From: Microbacterium algeriense
Lineage (GTDB): Bacteria > Actinomycetota > Actinomycetes > Actinomycetales > Microbacteriaceae
Direction: 5' to 3'
Assembly: GCF_008868005.1 (NCBI RefSeq)
Contig: NZ_WAAO01000002.1
Coordinates: 620,001-684,000, forward strand
DNA length: 64,000 nucleotides
Numbering within the stretch: position 1 is the stretch's first letter; each line of letters starts with the position of its first letter. Of this stretch, positions 20,290 to 29,172 are shown piece after piece. A model generated the notes under the pieces. That model ran no database searches. It was given only the letters and a program-made list of their open reading frames with translations, and was not told the DNA's origin. Both the position numbers and the translations under genes were made by a program.

Positions 20290-21999
20290 TCAGCCGCGGG
20301 CGCGGGACGGGATGTGGAGTCCGTGTCTTTCGTTCAGCAGCAGGCGGGTCTGCTCCAGCTCGGCGTCGTGACGAGCGCTGTCCCACCCGAGGAGCGGCGC
20401 GAGCGCGTCGGCGATCTCGTCGAGCACCTCTGCGTTCGCTCCGCCCGTGAACGCGATGCTCGTGCGGCGGAGGATGACGTCCTCCAGGCGCGCCACGAGC
20501 TCGTTGTGCACCATCCACTCGAGCTCTCGCGTCGAGAGGTCTCCACCGGCCAGGGGCGCGTCGTCACCCTGCTCGACGTACTCCCAGACCTGAGCGGCCC
20601 GTGTGCCGTAGCGCGTCAGAAGCTGGTCGGCACGCGCGCCAGCCCCGGGAAGGTTCTCCTGGATCCAGATGCGCTTCGCCTTCTCGGTGCGAGGGAAGTC
20701 GCGACCGCCGCCGATAGCGCGACCCGCCGTCGACACGGTCCGCGTCCGGTCGATCAGCCCGAGGACCACGTCGGAGAGGGAGGCGCCGAGCGCCCGGAAC
20801 GTCGTCCACTTGCCGCCGACGAGGCTGACGAGGGGAACAGCACCCTCGCGGTCGACCTCGATCCGGTAGTCGCGGGAGACGAACCCGGGAGCGGTGTCCT
20901 CGTGCCGGGGGAGAGGGCGGATCCCGGAGAAGTTGTAGACGATCTGCTCACGCGAGACGGGGATCGTGGGGAACACGTGGTGGATCAGATCGAAGAAGTA
21001 GTCGATCTCCTCCTCCGTGCACACCGGGACCTCGCGAGGATCGGCGTCGATGTCGGTGGTGCCGACCAGGACGCGACCCTTGAGCGGGTAGATGAGCACG
21101 ATGCGTCCGTCGGAGTGCTCGAAGAAGATCTCGCGGCCACGGGTGGCCTCCAGCAGCTCCGGGTGGTCGAGGACGATGTGGGATCCCTTGGTGCCTCCCA
21201 TGAAGCGGCTGTCGAGGCCGAGCTCCTCGTTGGTGAGATCGGTCCACGGGCCGGAGGAGTTCACGATCACGTCGGCCGCCACCGCGAACTCCGTGCCGCT
21301 CTCGCGGTCGCGCAGCAGCACCTTGTCGCCGTCGCGGCCGATCGCCTCGACGTAGTTCAGGGCGACGGCGCCCGGGTGCGCGGAACGACCGTCCTGGAGC
21401 ACGTCGAGGGCCAGGCGCTCGGGGTCGTGCATCGAGGCGTCGTAGTACGTCGCGGTGTACTTGATCTTCGGGTCGAGGGAGGGCAGCTCGGCGAGCGACT
21501 TCTTGCGCCCGAGGAAGCGGTGCCGAGGGACCGTGCCGCCGTCGCGGGAGAAGGTGTCGTAGATCGTGAGGCCGACCTTGATGAGGAACGCTCCGCGCTC
21601 CTGCGGCTTGCCGCTCTTGTGCGTCAGGAACCGCAGCGGAGCGGAGAGGATGCCGGAGAAGGTCGAGTAGATCGGGATCGTCGTCTGCAGCGGCTTGACG
21701 TAGTGCGGAGCGATCTTGAGCAGGCCGTTGCGCTCCTCGACGGACTCGCGCACGAGGCGGAACTCGCCGTTCTCGAGGTAGCGGATCCCGCCGTGGATCA
21801 TGTGGCTCGACGCTGCGGATGCGCCGGATGCGAAGTCGCCCCGTTCGACGAGGAGCACATCCACACCCTGCAGTGCCAGGTCGCGGAACGTCGAGATGCC
21901 GTTGATCCCGCCGCCGATGACGAGGACGCTCGTGCGTCCGGATTCGCGGGCAGCGCGAACGTCCGCGCGCTCCGCGGACGAGTGTGTCGAATCGATCAT
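20290..21999 (-). CDS. glpD: Glycerol-3-phosphate dehydrogenase GlpD (FAD)
   Basis: 569 residues from ATG 21999. Oxidises sn-glycerol-3-phosphate to DHAP, passing electrons to quinone. FAD-binding GGGINGI at 29-35, HMIHGGIRYLE, the GTKGSHIVLDHP and GTTDIDADP segments, and SLVGGKWTTFR near residue 390 are all diagnostic of GlpD. A longer in-frame start upstream would overlap the operator and regulator start and is rejected. First gene of the glpD-F-K cluster, divergent from a SorC/DeoR-type regulator. Confidence 0.96.
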   Translation of the reverse strand: MIDSTHSSAERADVRAARESGRTSVLVIGGGINGISTFRDLALQGVDVLLVERGDFASGASAASSHMIHGGIRYLENGEFRLVRESVEERNGLLKIAPHYVKPLQTTIPIYSTFSGILSAPLRFLTHKSGKPQERGAFLIKVGLTIYDTFSRDGGTVPRHRFLGRKKSLAELPSLDPKIKYTATYYDASMHDPERLALDVLQDGRSAHPGAVALNYVEAIGRDGDKVLLRDRESGTEFAVAADVIVNSSGPWTDLTNEELGLDSRFMGGTKGSHIVLDHPELLEATRGREIFFEHSDGRIVLIYPLKGRVLVGTTDIDADPREVPVCTEEEIDYFFDLIHHVFPTIPVSREQIVYNFSGIRPLPRHEDTAPGFVSRDYRIEVDREGAVPLVSLVGGKWTTFRALGASLSDVVLGLIDRTRTVSTAGRAIGGGRDFPRTEKAKRIWIQENLPGAGARADQLLTRYGTRAAQVWEYVEQGDDAPLAGGDLSTRELEWMVHNELVARLEDVILRRTSIAFTGGANAEVLDEIADALAPLLGWDSARHDAELEQTRLLLNERHGLHIPSRARG

Positions 22000-22064
22000 C
22001 GTCGATCCTCTCTTCCTTGCTTGCACCCAGCATCGACCTCCGCGGGAGCCGCGCGCAAGCCCAC

Positions 22065-22078
22065 TGCACATATGTGCA
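22065..22078. promoter_or_regulatory. Perfect palindrome operator of the glycerol regulator
   Basis: TGCACATATGTGCA, a perfect 14-bp palindrome, in the 102-base region between glpD and the divergent SorC/DeoR-type gene. TGCACATATGTGCA-like sequences are typical operators of SorC-family regulators (from memory). Confidence 0.65.
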
Positions 22079-22101
22079 AGGATCGTGGATGAGGAGGACT
22101 C

Positions 22102-23073
22102 ATGGTCGGTGGCGGCGCGCAATCACGCGACAGCAAGCTGGTCGCGGCGCTCACCGCCGCGCAGCTCTACTACATGCAGGACAAGACGATGGAGGTCATC
22201 GCGCAGGAGCTCGGCACGTCCCGGTCCTCGGTCTCCCGTCTGCTGAGCTTCGCCCGGGAGAGCGGACTCGTCGACATCCGGATCAACTCGCCGCTCGAGC
22301 GCCTGGGGATGCTCGAGCAGCAGATCAGGGATCGGCACCGGGTGGCCGCGCACGTGGTGCCGATGCCGGAGATCCTCAGCGAGGTGGAGCGGCTCGAGCG
22401 CGTGGCCCTCACCGCCGGGCGGCTGCTGTCGCAGTTCGTCGACTCGAACATGATCATCGGCGTGGCGTGGGGATCCACGATCAGCGCCGTGAGCCGCGGG
22501 CTGACCCAGAAGGAGACGCACAACACGACGTTCGTGCAGCTCAACGGCGCCGGCAACACGCAGACCACCGGCGTGGAGTACTCCAGCGACATCCTCCAGC
22601 GGTTCGGGAGCGCGTTCGGCGCGCAGGTGCAGCAGTTCCCCGTCCCCGCCTTCTTCGACGACCCGGCGACGCGTGAGGCGATGTGGCGGGAGCGGAGCAC
22701 GCGGCGTGTGCTCGACCTGCAGGCCAAGATGGACGTCGCCGTGTTCAGCCTGGGCTCGCCCGCCGCCGAGGTGCCCAGCCGGGTCTACGTCGGCGGGTAC
22801 CTCGGCCGCGACGACTACCGAAGTCTCCGCGAGGATCACGCGATCGGGGACGTCGCGACCGTCTTCTTCCGTGCGGACGGCTCATGGCGCGACATCCGCG
22901 TGAACGCCAGGGCGACGGGGCCCGGCCTCGATCGGCTGCGCCGCGTGCCGCGACGCGTGTGCGTCGTCTCTGGGGTTCCGAAGCTGGCGAGCCTGCGCGC
23001 GGCTCTGGCAGCCGGCCTCATCACCGATGTCGTCCTGGACGAGGGACTCGGGCGGCGCCTCGTCGAGGACTGA
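22102..23073 (+). CDS. SorC/DeoR-type sugar-binding transcriptional regulator
   Basis: 323 residues, ATG preceded by GAGGAGGA. N-terminal HTH at about 22-60 (QLYYMQDKTMEVIAQELGTSRSSVSRLL). The C-terminal sugar-binding domain includes GVAWGSTISAVSRGL, FVQLNGAGNT, YSSDILQRFG, VFSLGSP and VCVVSGVPKLASLRAAL. The family binds phosphorylated sugars or polyols and usually represses the adjacent catabolic genes. Here adjacency to glpD and the palindromic operator suggest control of glycerol use, with a phosphorylated glycerol intermediate as inducer (inference). Confidence 0.9.
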   Translation: MVGGGAQSRDSKLVAALTAAQLYYMQDKTMEVIAQELGTSRSSVSRLLSFARESGLVDIRINSPLERLGMLEQQIRDRHRVAAHVVPMPEILSEVERLERVALTAGRLLSQFVDSNMIIGVAWGSTISAVSRGLTQKETHNTTFVQLNGAGNTQTTGVEYSSDILQRFGSAFGAQVQQFPVPAFFDDPATREAMWRERSTRRVLDLQAKMDVAVFSLGSPAAEVPSRVYVGGYLGRDDYRSLREDHAIGDVATVFFRADGSWRDIRVNARATGPGLDRLRRVPRRVCVVSGVPKLASLRAALAAGLITDVVLDEGLGRRLVED

Positions 23074-23100
23074 GCCCTCCTCGGTCGGCGGTCAGGGCTC
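23072..23100. terminator. Hairpin terminator at convergent gene ends
   Basis: GAGCCCT/AGGGCTC stem across the stop codons of the regulator and the ligase gene. Confidence 0.45.
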
Positions 23101-24249
23101 TTCGGTCGAAGACTCCGGGCCCGTGCGGAACTCGCGGATGAGGTGGTGCACGACCGGCACCAGGTTGCCGTCGGATGCGTCCGCGACCGCCAGCTGCCGG
23201 GCGTAGCTCGCGCCGCCGTCCAGGATCGTGCCGATGCCGCCGAACTCCCGTCCGCAACCCAGCTCGACGGCCACCGGAGCCAGCTTCTCGAGCGTCTCGG
23301 TGAGGTGCTCGCGCACCGGGCGCTGCGTGCCGTCCCGGTCGACGATCACACGAGCGCCGAGTCCGTAACGCGCGGCCCGCCACTTGTTCTCGCGGTGGAA
23401 CCAGGCGGGCAGCGTCGGCAGCGTGCGTCCTTCGTCGAGCTCGCGGGAGAAATGCTCGACGAGCACCTGCACCAGCGCGGCGACGGACGCGAGCTCCGGC
23501 AGGGTGGACAATCCGTCGCAGGCCCTGACCTCGATGGTGCCCCACCGCGGTGCGGGCCGGATGTCCCAGCGGACCTCGGTCGCGTCGGCCATCACGCCGG
23601 TGCGCACCATGTCGTCGAGGTAGGCCTCGTACTCGGACCAGTCCTGCAGCGGCCAGGGGAGACCGGCGGTCGGCAGCTGCTGGAAGACGAGCGCACGGTT
23701 CGAGGCGTACCCGGTGCGCTCGCCCGCCCAGAACGGACTGGATGCGGAGAGCGCCTGGAGGTGCGGCAGGAACGCCGAGAGCGCGTTGATGAGGGGAAAC
23801 ACCTTGCGCTGGTCCTCGACGCCGATGTGCACGTGGATGCCCCAGATCATCATGTTGCGCCCCCACCACTGGGTGCGCTCGATCAGGGTGTGGTAGCGCG
23901 ACTTGTCCGTCACGTCCTGGTCGTACCACTGGGCGAACGGGTGGCTGCCGGCGGAGAGCAGCTCGATCCCGGCCGGATCCGTCGCCTCGCGGACCGCGGT
24001 GATGGCGTTCGCGATGTCGTCGACGGCGTGGGCGACCGAATCGCCGATCCCGCTCGTGACCTCGATCGTGTTCGTCAGCAGCTCGCCGGTGACCGTGTGG
24101 CGTTCGTCGGCGCTCTGCTCCTCGAGGGCGGACAGCAGTTCGGGGGCGCGCCCGACGAGGTCACCGCTCACGGGATCCGCGAGCATGATCTCCCATTCGA
24201 GGCCGACGGTGGACCGCGCCGATGAGGCGAACTCGAGCTTCACCCGCAC
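23092..24249 (-). CDS. Carboxylate-amine ligase, glutamate-cysteine ligase family 2 (YbdK type)
   Basis: 385 residues. GCS2/YbdK family: TVGLEWEIMLADPVSGDLV at the N-terminus, TNTIEVTSG, the GIHVHIGV metal-binding motif, RWDIRPAPRWGTIEVRACD, and WFHRENKWRAARYGL. These enzymes have weak glutamate-cysteine ligase activity in vitro. In actinobacteria, which use mycothiol, the true role is unclear. GTG start at 24249, or a second GTG two codons in. Confidence 0.88.
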   Translation of the reverse strand: MRVKLEFASSARSTVGLEWEIMLADPVSGDLVGRAPELLSALEEQSADERHTVTGELLTNTIEVTSGIGDSVAHAVDDIANAITAVREATDPAGIELLSAGSHPFAQWYDQDVTDKSRYHTLIERTQWWGRNMMIWGIHVHIGVEDQRKVFPLINALSAFLPHLQALSASSPFWAGERTGYASNRALVFQQLPTAGLPWPLQDWSEYEAYLDDMVRTGVMADATEVRWDIRPAPRWGTIEVRACDGLSTLPELASVAALVQVLVEHFSRELDEGRTLPTLPAWFHRENKWRAARYGLGARVIVDRDGTQRPVREHLTETLEKLAPVAVELGCGREFGGIGTILDGGASYARQLAVADASDGNLVPVVHHLIREFRTGPESSTEEP

Positions 24250-24452
24250 AGTCTGGCATGCGCGGGGCGCGACACGGCAACCGCGGTTTCGCCGCGTTTC
24301 GCGCCTGGCGCGCGCATCTGGCAGAATAGAGGGTCGGACGACGTGCTCGACCCTCTATCCAGCACCAGTCCTCCTTTTGAGCTTCCGCCGGGTGTGCACC
24401 CCACTCCCCAGGCGACCGGTTCGTTTTCCCTTCCACACAATTCAGGAGAATC

Positions 24453-24887
24453 GTGGCTGTCAAGATTCGTCTCAAGCGCCTGGGCAAGATCCGCGCACCG
24501 TACTACCGCATCGTCGTCGCCGACTCCAAGACCAAGCGCGACGGTCGCGTGATCGAGGAGATCGGCAAGTACCACCCCACCGAGGAGCCCTCGTTCATCG
24601 AGGTCGACTCCGAGCGGGCGCAGTACTGGCTGTCCGTCGGCGCGCAGCCGACCGAGCAGGTCGCTGCCATCCTCAAGATCACGGGTGACTGGGGCAAGTT
24701 CAAGGGCGACAAGGACGCGAAGTCGACCCTCAAGGTCGCCGAGCCGAAGGCCCCCTTCGAGATCGACGCCTCCAAGAAGTCCGTCGTCAAGCCCAAGGCC
24801 GAGAAGGCCGAGCCGGCCGCAGCGCCGGCCGAGGCACCCGCCGCCGACGCGGAGCCCGCCGAGGCTCCCGCCGCCGACGCAGAGTAA
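24453..24887 (+). CDS. rpsP: 30S ribosomal protein S16
   Basis: 144 residues from GTG. Core [32 protein letters not shown] and [13 protein letters not shown] are invariant S16. After about residue 95 there is an added Ala/Pro/Glu tail with repeated [10 protein letters not shown] units, making it much longer than E. coli S16 (82 residues); such tails are common in Actinobacteria. First gene of rpsP-khpA-rimM-trmD. Confidence 0.97.
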   Translation: MAVKIRLKRLGKIRAPYYRIVVADSKTKRDGRVIEEIGKYHPTEEPSFIEVDSERAQYWLSVGAQPTEQVAAILKITGDWGKFKGDKDAKSTLKVAEPKAPFEIDASKKSVVKPKAEKAEPAAAPAEAPAADAEPAEAPAADAE

Positions 24888-24893
24888 TCCGCT

Positions 24894-25124
24894 GTGCTCG
24901 CCGCCGCGCTCGAACACATCGTCAAGGGGATCGTCGATCACCCGGAGGATGTTCGCATCAACGAGTCGACATCGCCGCGAGGCGACCTCCTCGAGGTGCG
25001 TGTGCACCCCGACGACCGTGGACGCGTGATCGGGCGCGGCGGCCGCACCGCCAAGGCACTTCGCACCCTCGTCAGCGCTCTCGCTGACGGGCGTCGTGTG
25101 CGCGTCGACGTCGCGGACGACTGA
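24894..25124 (+). CDS. khpA: KH-domain RNA-binding protein KhpA
   Basis: 76 residues, single KH domain with the signature VIGRGGRTAKALRTLV (GxxG loop = GRGG). It lies 6 bases after rpsP and directly before rimM, the conserved position. Global RNA-binding protein; partners with KhpB in other Gram-positives. GTG start. Confidence 0.93.
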   Translation: MLAAALEHIVKGIVDHPEDVRINESTSPRGDLLEVRVHPDDRGRVIGRGGRTAKALRTLVSALADGRRVRVDVADD

Positions 25125-25125
25125 C

Positions 25126-25731
25126 GTGGTGCCGAAGGACCGCAACCAGGGCAAGAACCAGCTGCGCGTCGGGCGCCTCGTGAAGGCGCACGGACTCAAG
25201 GGCGGGCTGAAGCTCGAGCTGTACACCGACAATCCGGAGGGGCGCTTCGTCCCCGGAGCCGTCTTCACGTTGCAGGTGCCGGAGGCATCTCCGTGGCACG
25301 GCAAGGATCTGACCGTTCGCGAGTACCGCGTGATGAACGGCAATCCCGTCGTCTTCTTCCAGGACGTCGATGATCGTGATGCGGCGGAGAGCCTGGTCAG
25401 AGCGATCCTCTGGATCGACCAGGACGTCGACGAGGTCGAAGAGGACGCGTGGTTCGACCACCAGCTCGTGGGCCTCGACGTGGTCCGCGAGGACGAGGTC
25501 ATCGGCCGCGTCGTGCGGGTGGAGCACTTCCCCGCGCAGGACCTCCTCATCGTCAAGGCCGGAGACCGCGAGGTCATGGTGCCGTTCGTCGCCGCCATCG
25601 TGCCGACCGTCGACGTGGCGGCAGGTCGCGTCATCGTGACACCGCCGCGCGGACTCTTCGAGGAGCTGCCGGAGTCCGCGGACACGGACGCGGATCCGGA
25701 GCCCGACGCGGGCCCCGCTGCGGCCGAGTGA
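25126..25731 (+). CDS. rimM: Ribosome maturation factor RimM
   Basis: 201 residues from GTG 25126, one base after the khpA stop. N-terminal LRVGRLVKAHGLKGGLKLELYTDNP is the RimM barrel, and the C-terminal PRC-type barrel has DHQLVGLDVV, GRVVRVEHFPAQDLLIV and VPFVAAIVPTVDVAAGRV. It assists 30S head assembly around S19. A short acidic tail follows. Confidence 0.95.
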   Translation: MVPKDRNQGKNQLRVGRLVKAHGLKGGLKLELYTDNPEGRFVPGAVFTLQVPEASPWHGKDLTVREYRVMNGNPVVFFQDVDDRDAAESLVRAILWIDQDVDEVEEDAWFDHQLVGLDVVREDEVIGRVVRVEHFPAQDLLIVKAGDREVMVPFVAAIVPTVDVAAGRVIVTPPRGLFEELPESADTDADPEPDAGPAAAE

Positions 25732-25750
25732 CCGCTGATACGGTTCCCCC

Positions 25751-26470
25751 GTGCGCATCGACGTCGTCTCCATCTTCCCGTCCTACTTCGACGGTCTGAC
25801 CCTCTCGCTGCTCGGGAAGGCGCGCGAGTCGGGCCTTCTCGACCTCCGCGTGCGCGACCTCAGGGACTGGACCTCCGATCGCCATCGCACGGTCGACGAC
25901 ACGCCGTACGGCGGCGGTGCCGGCATGGTCATGAAGCCCGAACCGTGGGCGCTCGCGCTCGATGAGCTCGCCGGTCGCCCCGACTCCACAGACGCAGCAC
26001 GGCCGACGATCATCTTCCCTTCTCCGGCCGGAGAGGTCTTCACGCAGAAGACCGCTCGCGATCTCGCGACCCGTGAGCACCTCGTCTTCGGGTGCGGACG
26101 ATACGAGGGGATCGACGAGCGCGTCTTCGAGTACGCCGCCACCCTCGGCGAGGTGCGCCTGATCAGTCTCGGCGACTATGTCCTCAACGGGGGAGAGGTC
26201 GCCACCATGGCGATGATCGAGGCCATCGGCCGCCTGATCCCGGGTGTCGTCGGCAACCCGGAGAGCCTCGTCGAGGAGTCGCACGAGGACGGCCTGCTCG
26301 AGTACCCCTCGTACACGAAGCCGTCGTCGTGGCGGGAGCGCCCGGTGCCGGACGTGCTCCTCAGCGGCAATCACGCGGCGATCGCGGCCTGGCGTCGCGA
26401 GCAGCAGCTCGAACGCACGCGGGCGCGTCGCCCCGACCTGCTCCCCGACGAAGAGGCCTCGGCGGACTGA
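25751..26470 (+). CDS. trmD: tRNA (guanine-N1)-methyltransferase TrmD
   Basis: 239 residues from GTG 25751. SPOUT methyltransferase making m1G37. Diagnostic motifs: [35 protein letters not shown] and [28 protein letters not shown] (trefoil knot), and HYTRP-equivalent [10 protein letters not shown]. Last of the rpsP operon here; rplS is not directly next but 2.2 kb away. Confidence 0.97.
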   Translation: MRIDVVSIFPSYFDGLTLSLLGKARESGLLDLRVRDLRDWTSDRHRTVDDTPYGGGAGMVMKPEPWALALDELAGRPDSTDAARPTIIFPSPAGEVFTQKTARDLATREHLVFGCGRYEGIDERVFEYAATLGEVRLISLGDYVLNGGEVATMAMIEAIGRLIPGVVGNPESLVEESHEDGLLEYPSYTKPSSWRERPVPDVLLSGNHAAIAAWRREQQLERTRARRPDLLPDEEASAD

Positions 26471-26496
26471 TCCGCGCGGAGGAGCGATCCATCGGC

Positions 26497-27090
26497 TCAG
26501 AGCATTCGCTCCGATCGGCGATCGATCTCGAAGACCACGCCGTGCGGGTGCCGCAGGGCCAGCGCAGCCGGGGCATCCAGGCCCCGCAGCTCCGCGCGGA
26601 GCATGCGGCCGATCATCTCGTGCGTGACGAGCAGCGGCGTACCCGTGGCGGCCCAACCGCAGCTGCTGAGGGCCTTCCGGGCGCGCGCCCTGGCCTGTGC
26701 GTAGCTCTCGCCGCCCGGGAACGCCCAGCCGTAGCGGTTGGCGGCGCGCTCCGCCCGGGCGGTCGGGTGGACCTCGTCGATCTCATCCCAGGTCATCCCC
26801 GCCAGCTCGCCGTGATCCAGCTCCGCGAGCTCGGGGACCTCGACGACCTGGGCGCCGAGTCGTTCCGCGACGACCTGAGCGGTCCGGAGCGCACGACCGA
26901 GCGGGCTGGAGCACACGGTGACGATGCCGATTCCGGAGAGCCGTTCGGCGATCGCACGGGACTGGGCGAGCCCTTCGTCCGTGAGCGGGGAGTCGAGCCG
27001 CCCCTGCAGGCGATGTTCGAGATTCCAGACCGTCTGACCGTGCCGAGCGAGGAACAGCCGCTCCGGCACGTGACGATCCTGCGGAATCAT
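26497..27090 (-). CDS. Histidine phosphatase family protein
   Basis: 197 residues, phosphoglycerate-mutase-like fold: LFLARHGQTVWN (catalytic RHG His), SSPLGRALRTA and the second His in LLVTHEMIGR. Likely a phosphatase of small metabolites rather than true phosphoglycerate mutase. It lies between trmD and map, reading opposite to the ribosomal operon. Confidence 0.9.
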   Translation of the reverse strand: MIPQDRHVPERLFLARHGQTVWNLEHRLQGRLDSPLTDEGLAQSRAIAERLSGIGIVTVCSSPLGRALRTAQVVAERLGAQVVEVPELAELDHGELAGMTWDEIDEVHPTARAERAANRYGWAFPGGESYAQARARARKALSSCGWAATGTPLLVTHEMIGRMLRAELRGLDAPAALALRHPHGVVFEIDRRSERML

Positions 27091-27156
27091 GGACTCAGGA
27101 TGGCACAGCCCCTCCGGTCTGTCTGCTCCTCTTCGCCCGAGGGGTGATGCCGCCGC

Positions 27157-27939
27157 TCAGTCGACGCCGAGGAACGAACGATCGGTCAGAATGATCGGGC
27201 CGTCCTCGGTGATCGCGATCGTGTGCTCGGAATGCGCGCCCCGCGAGCCGTCCGCGCTGCGCAGGGTCCAGCCGTCGGGGTCCGTGACGAGCTCGTCGGT
27301 CGTGGCGAGGAACCACGGCTCCAGGGCGAGCACGAGTCCCGCGCGCAGCGGGAAGCCGCGGCCGGCGCGCCCGTCGTTCGCGACGTGGGGGTCGCCGTGC
27401 ATCGTGCGGCCGACGCCGTGGCCACCGAAGTCGGTGTTGATCGAGTAGCCCTCGCCGTGGGCGACCGCGGCGATCGCGGCGGAGATGTCGCCGATCCGGT
27501 TGCCGACGGTCGACGTCTGGATCGCCGCCGTCAGGGCCCGCTCGGTCGTGTCGATCAAGCGGAGGTCCTCGTCCCGCGGCGTGCCGACGACGAAGGAGAC
27601 GGCGGAGTCAGCGACCCAGCCGTCGACCGAAACGGCGAAGTCCAGCGTGACCAGGTCGCCGTCGCGGAGGGCGTAGTCGTGGGGCAGCCCGTGCAGCACG
27701 GCGTCGTTCACCGACGTGCAGATCACCTTGCCGAACGGGCTGGCGCCGAAGGACGGGTGGTAGTCGATGTAGCAGGACTCCGCCCCTGCCTTGCGGATCA
27801 TGTCGTGTGCGCGGCGATCGATCGAGAGGAGGTTCGTCCCGACCTTCGTCTCGTCGCGCAGCGTCGCCAGGGTCTCCGCGACGAACCGTCCGGCGGCGCG
27901 CATCTCTTCGATCTCGGCGGGGGTGCGCAGTTCGATCAT
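27157..27939 (-). CDS. map: Methionine aminopeptidase, type I
   Basis: 260 residues from ATG 27939 (GAGAGGA upstream; a longer start at 27963 has poor spacing). Removes initiator Met. The metal ligands fall in LVTLDFAVSVDGWVADSA (Asp, Asp), FGGHGVGRTMH (His), LALEPWF (Glu) and SEHTIAITEDG (Glu). The His in HPSFGASPFGKVICTSVNDAVLHGLP is the substrate-side residue. This is a second-locus map, away from the secY-adk operon. Confidence 0.95.
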   Translation of the reverse strand: MIELRTPAEIEEMRAAGRFVAETLATLRDETKVGTNLLSIDRRAHDMIRKAGAESCYIDYHPSFGASPFGKVICTSVNDAVLHGLPHDYALRDGDLVTLDFAVSVDGWVADSAVSFVVGTPRDEDLRLIDTTERALTAAIQTSTVGNRIGDISAAIAAVAHGEGYSINTDFGGHGVGRTMHGDPHVANDGRAGRGFPLRAGLVLALEPWFLATTDELVTDPDGWTLRSADGSRGAHSEHTIAITEDGPIILTDRSFLGVD

Positions 27940-28048
27940 CGGGTGTCCTCTCGTCCCTTCCATTCTCCCTGATCACCGGGCCCCGGTACGCCGCGCGCTC
28001 TCAGCGAACACCGTGTCGGTCGCGGCGCAGGCGTCGTACGATCGGAGC

Positions 28049-28537
28049 ATGTGGTTGCGACAGGCGTTCTTCCGCTGGCTTCTCCCGGCGGCGTTCCTCC
28101 TGCCGCTGTGGCTCCTGATCGGGTGGGGCGTCTTCCAGGGCGGCTGGTCGATCCTGTGGGTGCTTCTCATCGCGATGCCCTCGGTCTTCCTCGGGCAGCT
28201 CCTGCTCACGGTCCTCACCCGTTCCCGCCCGTCTGTGCGCATCGAGCGCGCCGTGTCGTGGTGGGACGTGGGCGGCTTCACGCTCTGGCACGGTCTCACC
28301 ATCGCGGTCGGCTTCTTCATCGACGGGGCGTTCCCCTGGCTGCTGACCGGGGCGATCGTCGTCGGCATCGGCCTGATCTGGCTGCAGCTCTGGCAGCTGT
28401 GGAACGAGGCGCGGGGGAGCGGGACCCGACTCCGTGAGACCATCACCTGGTCGACCATCCGCACCTCCGACGACCCGGTGCCGCCGACGCGCGCGCGGGA
28501 GGTCATCGTGGTCAGGGAGTCCGACGCCCGCGACTGA
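28049..28537 (+). CDS. Small integral membrane protein, unknown function
   Basis: 162 residues from ATG 28049. Four hydrophobic segments: LLPAAFLLPLWLLIGWGVFQ, ILWVLLIAMPSVFLGQLLLTVL, LWHGLTIAVGFFIDGAF and LLTGAIVVGIGLIWLQLW. The charged C-terminal tail is cytoplasmic if the N-terminus is inside. No recognised family. It stands between map and the rplS promoter. Confidence 0.75.
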   Translation: MWLRQAFFRWLLPAAFLLPLWLLIGWGVFQGGWSILWVLLIAMPSVFLGQLLLTVLTRSRPSVRIERAVSWWDVGGFTLWHGLTIAVGFFIDGAFPWLLTGAIVVGIGLIWLQLWQLWNEARGSGTRLRETITWSTIRTSDDPVPPTRAREVIVVRESDARD

Positions 28538-28547
28538 CGTCACGGTT

Positions 28548-28576
28548 TTGGCGGGTCGCCGCTTCCATGGCAGAAT
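28548..28576 (+). promoter_or_regulatory. rplS promoter
   Basis: TTGGCG, 17-base spacer, CAGAAT, about 130 bases upstream of rplS. Confidence 0.5.
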
Positions 28577-28584
28577 GGTTCCTT

Positions 28585-28642
28585 GTGCCGTGACCGGCTC
28601 TGCCTCAGGGGAGCCCGCGGACGCATCAGCGCCGTACGGCAC
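28585..28642 (+). promoter_or_regulatory. Possible structured leader of rplS
   Basis: GTGCCGT (28585-28591) pairs with ACGGCAC (28636-28642), closing a 44-base GC-rich internal region in the rplS 5' UTR. It could be an autoregulatory leader; no match to a named leader family is claimed. Confidence 0.3.
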
Positions 28643-28707
28643 ACCCCCTTTCTTGTTCCTTCCGAAATCATGCATCCGACCTGAGGCGAGTGCAGAGAGA
28701 GACGATC

Positions 28708-29055
28708 ATGCAGATCCTCGATGCCGTCGACGCGGCTTCCCTCCGTTCCGACATCCCCGACTTCGGTCCCGGCGACACCGTCAAGGTGCACGTCAACATC
28801 ACCGAGGGCAGCCGCTCTCGTATCCAGGTCTTCCAGGGCGTCGTCATCGGCCGTCAGGGCGACAGCGTCCGCGAGACCTTCACGGTCCGCAAGATCAGCT
28901 TCCAGGTGGGCGTCGAGCGCACCTTCCCGGTGCACTCCCCGGTGATCGACCACATCGAGGTCGTCACCCGCGGTGACGTGCGTCGCGCGAAGCTCTACTA
29001 CCTCCGCCAGCTCCGTGGCAAGAAGGCGAAGATCAAGGAGAAGCGCGACCGCTGA
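28708..29055 (+). CDS. rplS: 50S ribosomal protein L19
   Basis: 115 residues from ATG 28708 (AGAGAGA upstream). [41 protein letters not shown] and RRAKLYYLR are invariant L19 segments. It has its own promoter here and is followed by a strong terminator. Confidence 0.97.
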   Translation: MQILDAVDAASLRSDIPDFGPGDTVKVHVNITEGSRSRIQVFQGVVIGRQGDSVRETFTVRKISFQVGVERTFPVHSPVIDHIEVVTRGDVRRAKLYYLRQLRGKKAKIKEKRDR

Positions 29056-29070
29056 GTCGCAGCTTCTCCA

Positions 29071-29103
29071 CAGCACCCCGGGACACGATGTCCCGGGGTG
29101 CTG
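29071..29103 (+). terminator. rplS terminator
   Basis: Perfect 15-bp stem (arms starting CAGCACCCCGGG) with a 3-base loop, followed by TGTTCTCTCC. Confidence 0.75.
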
Positions 29104-29172
29104 TGTTCTCTCCCCGGTGTGCGAACCTTGATACCGTCGCCCCAAGGCGATGCACGATCGTGAAGGAACCTG

